NCBI RefSeq assembly: GCF_027257935.1 | Contig: NZ_JANZKW010000001.1 | Coordinates: 868,001-932,000, forward strand | Reading direction: 5' to 3' | DNA: 64,000 bases | Source: Chitinimonas sp. BJYL2 | GTDB taxonomy: Bacteria; Pseudomonadota; Gammaproteobacteria; Burkholderiales; Chitinimonadaceae | Shown here: in pieces, positions 18,450 to 25,447 of the stretch | How positions within the stretch are numbered: position 1 is the first letter of the stretch | Layout of the letters: each line of letters starts with the position of its first letter | Position numbers and translations under genes: made by a program | Notes under the pieces: generated by a model | What the model saw: the letters and a program-made list of their open reading frames with translations, nothing else | Databases searched by the model: none | Told to the model about the DNA's origin: nothing

Positions 18450-20015
18450 ATGCCCGCTCACCCACTCTGCCAAGGTCTCCCGCGCCGTCTATTGCTTGCG
18501 GCATCGGCGATCGCGCTAGCCCTGAGCAGTGCCTGTGCCCAGTTGCCGACCAGCCCGGCGGCCAAACCGCAAGCCATGACAGAAGTCCGCGGTACCTGGG
18601 TCACCACCACAGCCAATCAGGCCATCACCACCCCGGCCGATACGGCGCGCACCATGCGTCGCCTTCGCGAGATCGGCATCAACACGGTGTATGTGGAGAA
18701 CTGGAAGAATGGCTATACCCAATTCCCGTCCAAGGTGCTGGAGCGCACCATCGGCGTAGACCGACGCCCTGCCTTGGCTCAGCAGGACCCGAGCGACAAG
18801 CCGTCCAGCAGCGCCGGCCGTGATCTGGTCGAGGAAACCCTGATCGAATTGCACCGCAACGGCCTGATCAGCATTGGCTGGTTCGAATACGGCTTCATGG
18901 CCGCGCATCAGGGCACCATGAATCATCTGCGCAAGCAAAAGCCCGACTGGTTGAGCCGCGATATCAAAGGCAACGAGGTCGCCCCCAACGGCTTTGTGTG
19001 GATGAACCCGCTGCACCCCGAGGCACGCCGCTTCCTGCTCGATCTGGTGCTCGAAGCCGTGGACCGTTACGACCTCGACGGCGTGCAGCTCGACGACCGC
19101 ATCGTCTGGCCCTATATCACCATGGGCTACGACGATTACACGCGCGCCGCCTACGCCCGCGAACACAATGGCCAGCAGCCGCCCGCCGACCACAAGGACC
19201 CCGAATGGATGCGCTGGCGTGCGGCCAAGGTGAACGAATACGGCAAATGGTTCGTGCAGGAAGTCCGCGCCAAGAAGCCCGGTCTGGTGATCTCGCTCAG
19301 CCCCGGCGTGTACCCGTGGAGCTGGGATAACTACCTGCTCGACTGGCCCGCCTGGAGCGCCTGGCAGCAGGCCGACAGGCTGACCGATGCGCCGTTCAAG
19401 GTTGCCGGTGCGCAAGACCAGAACCCGCGCTGGGATGAATACATCCCGCAGGCTTATCGCTTCAGCTATGCCGCTTTCGAGACCACCTGGAAAGAACAGA
19501 TTGCCGGGCTCAAGGCCGCTGGCAACTACCAGCCCAAGTCCTTGCTGGCCGGCATCCGCATTGTGGGTGACGGGGCCGATTCGAGCTGGCAGCAGCTCAA
19601 GGATTCCATCGAGCTGACTCGCCGCGAGGGCAATGGCGGCCATGTGCTGTGGTTCAGCCGTGGCGTGCTCGATCTGTATCCCAAGGAGCTGACCGAGTAC
19701 TACCGCGCATCCGGCCCGGCGATCTCGCCCTGGTTTCCAGCGGGTTGGCGGCAGCCTTCGATTGCGTTGGAGCGCCAGCCCGGGAACGATACGAACGCGG
19801 CTGCCTGGCAGAACACCGGCGCCATCGCCGCCGGCGACTACCGGCTGATCGGCTTTGATGGCCAGCGCTGGCACTATCTGGACGAGCAGCGTCTGGCGAC
19901 GCCTGTGGCGGGCAGCGACAAGGTGCGGTTCATTGCACCGGCACGCTTCGAGCGCGTCGAACTGCTGCTGGATCGGCGCGCCGCGATGCGTGCGATGCCG
20001 GCACGCCAACGCTAA
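18450..20015 (+). CDS. Secreted glycosyl-hydrolase-like lipoprotein (GHL10 / family 10-like, YngK type)
   Basis: A 521-residue exported protein whose catalytic-type domain resembles GHL10 (PF02638). The body begins EVRGTWVTTTANQAITTP and contains INTVYVENWKNG, GWFEYGFMAAHQ, VWMNPLHPEARRFLLDLVLE and YDLDGVQLDDRIVWP, the last being the hallmark acidic stretch. I chose ATG 18450 because AGGA lies eight bases ahead; ATG 18441 is also possible. The N-terminus is a signal peptide ending ALALSSACAQ, so it may be a lipoprotein with Cys at the cleavage site, though the lipobox is imperfect. It probably cleaves the glycan in the periplasm or at the outer membrane before ABC import. Substrate unknown. 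Confidence 0.85.
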   Translation: MPAHPLCQGLPRRLLLAASAIALALSSACAQLPTSPAAKPQAMTEVRGTWVTTTANQAITTPADTARTMRRLREIGINTVYVENWKNGYTQFPSKVLERTIGVDRRPALAQQDPSDKPSSSAGRDLVEETLIELHRNGLISIGWFEYGFMAAHQGTMNHLRKQKPDWLSRDIKGNEVAPNGFVWMNPLHPEARRFLLDLVLEAVDRYDLDGVQLDDRIVWPYITMGYDDYTRAAYAREHNGQQPPADHKDPEWMRWRAAKVNEYGKWFVQEVRAKKPGLVISLSPGVYPWSWDNYLLDWPAWSAWQQADRLTDAPFKVAGAQDQNPRWDEYIPQAYRFSYAAFETTWKEQIAGLKAAGNYQPKSLLAGIRIVGDGADSSWQQLKDSIELTRREGNGGHVLWFSRGVLDLYPKELTEYYRASGPAISPWFPAGWRQPSIALERQPGNDTNAAAWQNTGAIAAGDYRLIGFDGQRWHYLDEQRLATPVAGSDKVRFIAPARFERVELLLDRRAAMRAMPARQR

Positions 20016-20033
20016 GTCCCAGGGTCAGCACCG

Positions 20034-21392
20034 ATGACCGCCGCCCCCCGTAACGACGCACTCGATCTGCTGCGCGGTCTCGCCATCGTCGGCATGGTGC
20101 TGTCTGGCTTGTTGCCGCACGATGGCAGCCTGCCGGGCTGGATGTATCACGCGCAGGTCGGGCCGCCCGATTTCAAGTTCCATCCCGATGTGCCCGGCAT
20201 CAGCTGGGTGGACCTGGTGTTCCCGTTCTTCCTGTTCTGTCTGGGTGCGGCGCTGCCGCTGGCGTTCGAAACCCGATGGGACCAGCACAGCCACGCCGAT
20301 CGCTTGCTCGGCCTGCTCAAGCGCGGTGGCCTACTGGCGCTGCTGGCCTTGGCCATCCATCGCTATGGTCCCCTGCATCTGAGTGCGGCACCCAGCAAAC
20401 TGCAATGGGCCAGCGGTATCGCCGCCTTTGCCGGTATCGGCCTGCTGCTGGCCGGCTGGCCCGGTACAAAACGGGGTCGCTGGTGGGCTGGGCTGCTCGG
20501 CGCGTGCTTGCTCGGTGCGCTGGCCTGGTGGCATCAGGGCAGCAAGGCCTTCGATCCGGCGCGCAACGACATCATCCTCATGGTGCTCGCCAATATGGCC
20601 GTGTTCGGCGGGCTGGTCTGGCTGCTGACGCGCGGCAATATCCCGCTGCGGCTTGGCGTGATCGCGATGTTCGCGGCACTGCGGCTCACGCAGGGAGTGG
20701 AAGGCAGCTGGAACCACAAGCTGTGGCGGCTGGGTGATGGCCTGCAATGGCTGTACCGGCCCGATTTCCTCAAGTACCTGTGCATCGTCATCCCCGGCAG
20801 CATCGTTGGCGACCTGCTGCTGACAGCTGCACGCTCACCGTCCAGCGCGCCTCGTCGAACCTGGCTGGGCTGGCTGGCGCTGGCGCTGATCCTGGTCAAT
20901 CTCTATGGCTTGTATACCCGCCAGATCGGCCTGAACCTGCTGCTCACGCTCGCATTGGGCATGGCCCTGTGGTGGCAGGCACGCCGGGGTTCGCTCCTGC
21001 ATCGCCAGCTGGCCGGCTGGGCGCTGTACTGGATTGCACTGGGCCTGTGTTTTGAAGCGCTTGATGGCGGCATCAAGAAAGACCCCTCGTCCTGGAGCTA
21101 CTGGTTCCTGAGCAGCGGGCTGGCCATCTGCGCCTGGCTGGCACTCGATGCCGCGCAGGCCAGGCTGGCGCCCACAGCCCTTTGGCGCGCGCTGCGCGAT
21201 TGCGGCCAGAACCCTTTGCTGGCCTATGTGCTGGCGGGCTTTGTGCTGCTGCCTTTGCTGGCGCTGAGCGGCCTGGGTGGCGTGCTGGCCACCTACCCCG
21301 CACTAGGTCTGCTCAAGCCGCTGCTGCTGACCGCACTGGTCATCCTGCTGACCGCACTGGCCACCCGGCGTGGCTGGTTATGGAAAACCTGA
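20034..21392 (+). CDS. DUF5009/NagX-like multi-pass membrane protein
   Basis: A 452-residue inner-membrane protein with roughly eleven hydrophobic spans. The N-terminus RNDALDLLRGLAIVGMVLSG and the segment GISWVDLVFPFFLFCLGAALPLAF match the DUF5009 group, which is related to heparan-alpha-glucosaminide acetyltransferase and YeiB-like acyltransferases. Homologues called NagX occur in GlcNAc-utilisation clusters and have been proposed to act in amino-sugar transport or modification. It follows the GHL10 gene by 18 bases, so the two are likely co-transcribed. Transport of a released sugar or acetylation of an amino sugar are both possible; sequence alone does not decide. Confidence 0.82.
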   Translation: MTAAPRNDALDLLRGLAIVGMVLSGLLPHDGSLPGWMYHAQVGPPDFKFHPDVPGISWVDLVFPFFLFCLGAALPLAFETRWDQHSHADRLLGLLKRGGLLALLALAIHRYGPLHLSAAPSKLQWASGIAAFAGIGLLLAGWPGTKRGRWWAGLLGACLLGALAWWHQGSKAFDPARNDIILMVLANMAVFGGLVWLLTRGNIPLRLGVIAMFAALRLTQGVEGSWNHKLWRLGDGLQWLYRPDFLKYLCIVIPGSIVGDLLLTAARSPSSAPRRTWLGWLALALILVNLYGLYTRQIGLNLLLTLALGMALWWQARRGSLLHRQLAGWALYWIALGLCFEALDGGIKKDPSSWSYWFLSSGLAICAWLALDAAQARLAPTALWRALRDCGQNPLLAYVLAGFVLLPLLALSGLGGVLATYPALGLLKPLLLTALVILLTALATRRGWLWKT

Positions 21393-21444
21393 CACGCCGC
21401 CCCTGCCTGCGCGCAGGGCGCCCTTGTTTTGATAGGAGCACCCG

Positions 21445-22653
21445 ATGAACCTGCCCGATTTCCTCTCGGTTTCCACGCTGGAAAACCATATCCGCCACAC
21501 GCTGGCCTTTTACGACCCGCGCTGCCTCGATCCTGCCGGTGGATTCTTCCATTTCTATATGGACGACGGCGAGATCTACGACCGCACGCAGCGCCATCTG
21601 GTCAGCAGCACACGCTTCGTCTTCAACTACGCGCGTGCCGCCGTGCACTTTGGCCGCCCCGATTACCGCGACTGGGCGCGTCATGGTCTGGACTTCCTGC
21701 AATCGGCCCACTACCAACCGGCCACGGGCGGCTATGCCTGGCTGCTTGATGCGGGCAAGGTCGTCGATGCCACCAATCACTGCTACGGCGCCGCCTTTGT
21801 ATTGCTGGCCCATGCCGAGGCCCTCAAGGCCGGCATCGGTGATGCGCGTACCGGGCTGGAATCCGCCTACCAGCTGCTGGAACAGCGCTTCTGGCTGCCC
21901 GAGCACGGCCTGTTTGCCGATGAATACAACGCCGACTTCAGCGTGCTGGCACCGTATCGCGGCCAGAACGCCAATATGCACGCCTGCGAGGCGCATATCG
22001 CTGCGTATCAAGCCACGGGCGAAGACCGTTACCTTGAGCGCGCGCTGACCATTGCCGAGGGCATCACCGGCCGGCTGGCCGACCCCAAATCAGGCATGGT
22101 GTGGGAACACTACGACCCCAACTGGCAGATCGACTGGCAGTACAACCTCGACGACCCCAAGCACCTGTTCCGCCCCTGGGGCTTCCAGCCCGGCCACCAG
22201 ACCGAATGGGCCAAGCTGCTGGTCACCCTGCACCGCCTGCGCCCGAACCCTGCCTTGGTCGACCGTGCGGCAAGGCTGTTCAACACCGCGGTGGAGCTGG
22301 CCTGGGACCACGAACATGGCGGCCTCGTCTACGGCATCGCGCCCGATGGTACGGTGTGCGATGACGACAAGTACTTCTGGGTCCAGGCCGAAAGCTTCGC
22401 CGCCGCCGCGCTGCTGGCCGAAGCCGCCGGCGAAACCCCTGCCGTACCCGGCCACTACTTCCGCTGGTATGAACGTATCTGGGCCTATAGCTGGGAACAC
22501 ATGGTCGACCATCAGTACGGTGCCTGGTATCGCATCCTCAACCGCCGCAACGAGAAATACAGCCGCGAGAAGAGCCCGGCCGGCAAGACCGATTACCACA
22601 CGATGGGTGCGTGTTATGAGGTGATTGATGTGTTGAAGCGGATGGGAGGCTGA
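21445..22653 (+). CDS. AGE-family sugar epimerase/isomerase, probable D-mannose isomerase
   Basis: A 402-residue (alpha/alpha)6-barrel enzyme of the N-acylglucosamine 2-epimerase family. Conserved segments include STRFVFNYARA, DATNHCYGAAFVLLA, GQNANMHACEAHIAAY, RPWGFQPGHQTEWAKLL and KTDYHTMGACYEVI; the His residues in the last two are the catalytic bases in known members. The overall pattern is closer to mannose isomerase/YihS-type proteins than to renin-binding AGE. A PfkB kinase gene follows after only 3 bases, so mannose to fructose to fructose-6-P is a coherent route for mannose released by the GH38 enzyme. AGGAG precedes the ATG by six bases. ManNAc/GlcNAc epimerisation remains an alternative. 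Confidence 0.88.
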   Translation: MNLPDFLSVSTLENHIRHTLAFYDPRCLDPAGGFFHFYMDDGEIYDRTQRHLVSSTRFVFNYARAAVHFGRPDYRDWARHGLDFLQSAHYQPATGGYAWLLDAGKVVDATNHCYGAAFVLLAHAEALKAGIGDARTGLESAYQLLEQRFWLPEHGLFADEYNADFSVLAPYRGQNANMHACEAHIAAYQATGEDRYLERALTIAEGITGRLADPKSGMVWEHYDPNWQIDWQYNLDDPKHLFRPWGFQPGHQTEWAKLLVTLHRLRPNPALVDRAARLFNTAVELAWDHEHGGLVYGIAPDGTVCDDDKYFWVQAESFAAAALLAEAAGETPAVPGHYFRWYERIWAYSWEHMVDHQYGAWYRILNRRNEKYSREKSPAGKTDYHTMGACYEVIDVLKRMGG

Positions 22654-22656
22654 GCG

Positions 22657-23598
22657 ATGAAACCCCTCCTCGCCTTCGGCGAAGCCCTGATCGATCTGCT
22701 GCAAGACCCCGCCGAACCGAGCCGCTACTACCGTAACGCCGGTGGGGCGCCCGCCAACGTCGCCGTGGGTTTCGCCAAACTCGGCGGGCCGGCCGCCTTC
22801 ATCGGCATGCTGGCGCGCGACAGCTTTGGTCAGTTCCTGCAGGCCGAACTTGCCGGTTTTGGGGTCGATACGCGCTGGCTAAGCTATACCGACGCCGCGA
22901 ACACCGCGCTGGCCGTGGTGTCGCTCGCGGACGGCGAGCGGAGCTTCCACTTCTATCGCCCGCCTTCGGCCGACTTGCTGTTCAGCCCCGCTGATTTCGA
23001 CGCGGCCGCGTTTGCGGATGCCCCGCTCTACCACTTCTGCTCGAACACGCTGACCCATGCCGATATCCGCGCCAGCACCCAAGCCGGCCTCGCGCTCGCT
23101 ACCAAGCATGGCTGCCTGATCAGTTTCGATGTGAACCTGCGTCCCTCGCTGTGGCCTGCCGGCACGCCCGATCTGGCCGGTATCCGTACGCTGTTGCCAC
23201 AGGTACAGGTGCTCAAATGCAGTCTCGAAGAATGGCAGGCGCTGGCAGAGGGAGACGAGGCCGCGCTCATAGCGCACTGCCTGGGCGGCCAGACCCGGTT
23301 GATCCTGATTACCGATGGCTCGCAGCCGCTGCGCTGGATCACCCGCGACGGTGCCGGCACGCTGGCGGTGGAAGCTGTGCCGGTACTCGACAGCACGGCA
23401 GCGGGCGATGCCTTTGTGGCAGGCCTGCTTTACCAGCTGGCACGGGATGACATCACCGCGGCCGCCCTGGATGCCTGGCTAGGCGACGCCTCCCGCTTGC
23501 AGAGCGCCCTGCGTTTTGCCAGCCGCTGTGGCGGACTCGCGTGCACGCGCTATGGCGCGTTTGCGGCGCTGCCAACCATGGCCGAGCTATCAGCGTGA
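22657..23598 (+). CDS. PfkB-family carbohydrate kinase, probable fructokinase
   Basis: A 313-residue ribokinase-fold enzyme. The N-terminal signature is AGGAPANVAVGFAKLGG (about residues 28-44) and the C-terminal catalytic signature is DSTAAGDAFVAGLL (about 245-258), with Asp251 as the likely base. FGEALIDLL at the N-terminus is typical of fructokinases. Coupled to the AGE-family isomerase, it most likely phosphorylates fructose made from mannose. GGGAGG inside the end of the isomerase gene serves as its ribosome site. Its stop overlaps the GTG start of the phosphodiester glycosidase. Confidence 0.92.
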   Translation: MKPLLAFGEALIDLLQDPAEPSRYYRNAGGAPANVAVGFAKLGGPAAFIGMLARDSFGQFLQAELAGFGVDTRWLSYTDAANTALAVVSLADGERSFHFYRPPSADLLFSPADFDAAAFADAPLYHFCSNTLTHADIRASTQAGLALATKHGCLISFDVNLRPSLWPAGTPDLAGIRTLLPQVQVLKCSLEEWQALAEGDEAALIAHCLGGQTRLILITDGSQPLRWITRDGAGTLAVEAVPVLDSTAAGDAFVAGLLYQLARDDITAAALDAWLGDASRLQSALRFASRCGGLACTRYGAFAALPTMAELSA

Positions 23599-24527
23599 TC
23601 CGTCTCGCGCTGCCCCTGCTGGTCTTGCTGGCGGCCATCCGCTGCCATGCCGAGCTGCGCTGGGAGCCCTTGCAGACTGAACACCCCCTCCCGCCCGGCG
23701 TGAGCGTGCACATGGGTACCGGCTTGAATGCAGCGGGACAGCCGCTACGCGTGGCCTGCGCGCTGCTGGATAGACGCGTAGCCGGGGCGCCGAGCTGGCA
23801 GGTCGCCAGTCTGGAACAAGGGGTGCTGCCACCGCCCGAGCTGGCCGCTAGCGTGGGCGATACGCCGAGCGTGCTCGTCAACGGCGGCTATTTCGGTGGC
23901 AAGCCGCTGCGTTCGCAAAGCCTGATCGTGCAGGATGGCCAGCTGCGCGCGCCGGGCCTGACCCAACTCATCCGCGGCGGCCACACGCTGTACCCGCGTC
24001 GGGGTGCATTCGGCGAACGCCTCGATGGCTCCTTCAGCGCCGACTGGGTATTTGCTGCGGGCGCGCCCCCGCAGCTGTATTACACGACCACGCTGAGCAA
24101 CCCCGCCCAAGCGCCGGATGCCGCATCACCGCACTGGACCATGCGCACCGCCATCGGTGGCGGCCCCTTGCTCATCAAGGACGGCCACGTACGCAATCAT
24201 GCCGACGCCGAGGTATTCGACGCCGCCAGCGGCGTCATCCCGGATGCCCCGGCACCGCGCACGGCAATAGGCAGCACGCGCGACGGGCAACTGATCCTGA
24301 TGGTGGTCGAAGGCCGCAGCGAAGCAAGTGGCGGGGTAGATACGCGGGAGCTCGCCGCGCTGATGCAAAGCCAGGGTGCGGTGCAGGCCGTGAATCTCGA
24401 TGGCGGTGGCTCCAGCGCCATGTGGGTGCAAGGCCGCCTGATCACCCGGCCCAGTGATGCCAAGGGTGTGCGGGCGGTCAGCTCAGTGGTGCTGTTCGGC
24501 ACTAGGTCCGCCGCAACGCCACCTTGA
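23595..24527 (+). CDS. Secreted phosphodiester glycosidase (NAGPA domain)
   Basis: A 310-residue exported protein. The GTG at 23595 overlaps the kinase stop (GTGA) and gives a signal peptide VIRLALPLLVLLAAIRCHA; the longer open frame runs into the kinase gene and is unlikely. Mature-part motifs VLVNGGYFGGKPL, TMRTAIGGGPLLIKDG, APRTAIGSTRDGQLILMVV and AVNLDGGGSSAMWV match the NAGPA/DUF2233 domain, whose mammalian member removes GlcNAc from a phosphodiester. The protein should act in the periplasm. In this operon it could break sugar-1-phosphodiester bonds in the glycan, a step that fits neither plain mannans nor chitin. Specificity is not determined by sequence. Confidence 0.9.
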   Translation: MIRLALPLLVLLAAIRCHAELRWEPLQTEHPLPPGVSVHMGTGLNAAGQPLRVACALLDRRVAGAPSWQVASLEQGVLPPPELAASVGDTPSVLVNGGYFGGKPLRSQSLIVQDGQLRAPGLTQLIRGGHTLYPRRGAFGERLDGSFSADWVFAAGAPPQLYYTTTLSNPAQAPDAASPHWTMRTAIGGGPLLIKDGHVRNHADAEVFDAASGVIPDAPAPRTAIGSTRDGQLILMVVEGRSEASGGVDTRELAALMQSQGAVQAVNLDGGGSSAMWVQGRLITRPSDAKGVRAVSSVVLFGTRSAATPP

Positions 24528-24560
24528 GGCGCAAACGCCCCGCGATATCGCCAAGGCCGA

Positions 24561-25316
24561 TCAGGCCGGCTCCCCGCGTAGCCAGCCACCCAGCTGGGTC
24601 AGGAAGCGCGCATACAGATCGCCCACTTCGACCGGGTTTGCATCGGGTGCCTGTGCACGCACGCGGCCAGTCCCCCAATCCACCCAGGGGCCGACCCAGT
24701 GGGGTGCCACATCCGTCGCCAGCGCGGCCACCCGGCCCTGGCCGTACTGGCCGCAGACCAGCAGTGGCGCGCGGTCTTCTTCATTCAGTACCAGCCGACC
24801 CGACGCCCAACGTGCCTGCAGGCATACCGCGTCGAGCAATACCTGGGCGTCTGCCTTGGCCTGCACGCGGTTGAAGCCGCCGATCAGCGAAGGGCGATTG
24901 CTCCAGGGCAGCCCACGGGTCACCGGATGCTCATCATCGTGCGCAGCAATCACCACCGGCTGATCGCAATTGATCCGATCGTCCGCAGGGCTGATCACCA
25001 CCGGCAGCGCCGCCGCCAGCGGACTACCGTGCCAGCCGCCACTGCTGCCCTGGAACGATGCCCAACCACCGATCATGATCAAGCCCGCACCCCGCGCCAC
25101 TTCGTCCAGCAAGCGTGCTTGCAGCTCGGGCGCCAAGCGCTGAGCGGGGTAGTCGCTGATCACATAGGCACGGTAGGGGGTATCAAACAGCGTCGCAGAA
25201 GCCGTTTCCTGGCTGCCGACATGGTGCACGGACCAGCCTACCAGATCCAGCACGCCGGCGAGATACGCGGCGGCCCCCTTGAGACTGTTGTCGCCCAGAT
25301 AGAGAAAATCACTCAT
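24561..25316 (-). CDS. Glutamine-amidotransferase-like protein (PF07090/DUF1355) without nucleophile cysteine
   Basis: A 251-residue cytoplasmic protein with a flavodoxin-like class I amidotransferase fold: FLYLGDNSLKGAAAYLAGVL, AYVISDYPAQRLAPELQ, GAGLIMIGGWASFQGSSGGW and DDEHPVTRGLPW. Where class I amidotransferases have their nucleophile Cys in a GxCxG turn, this protein reads GGWASFQG, so glutaminase activity is doubtful. It may instead bind or modify a sugar, but no function is established. ATG 25316 is chosen because the family N-terminus MSDFLYLGDN begins there; a longer open frame reaches 25424. It converges on the phosphodiester glycosidase gene with a 33-base gap. Confidence 0.8.
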   Translation of the reverse strand: MSDFLYLGDNSLKGAAAYLAGVLDLVGWSVHHVGSQETASATLFDTPYRAYVISDYPAQRLAPELQARLLDEVARGAGLIMIGGWASFQGSSGGWHGSPLAAALPVVISPADDRINCDQPVVIAAHDDEHPVTRGLPWSNRPSLIGGFNRVQAKADAQVLLDAVCLQARWASGRLVLNEEDRAPLLVCGQYGQGRVAALATDVAPHWVGPWVDWGTGRVRAQAPDANPVEVGDLYARFLTQLGGWLRGEPA

Positions 25317-25374
25317 TGCACATACCCACGCTACGTCGTCGCGTTCCCGCATTCCGCCGGAACGGACTGAAAAG

Positions 25375-25402
25375 GCAAAACAGGGCACCAGGCCCTGTTT
25401 TG
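25375..25402 (-). terminator. Intrinsic terminator after third TonB receptor
   Basis: The stem CAAAACAGGGC/GCCCTGTTTTG with a short loop lies downstream of the leftward receptor gene. On the minus strand it is followed by CCTTTT. A second GC hairpin at 25415-25438 lies closer to the stop but has no T-run. Confidence 0.75.
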
Positions 25403-25447
25403 TAGACAAGCGGTCCCCGCACACCCCGGGTGTGCGGGGCTTGGTGC

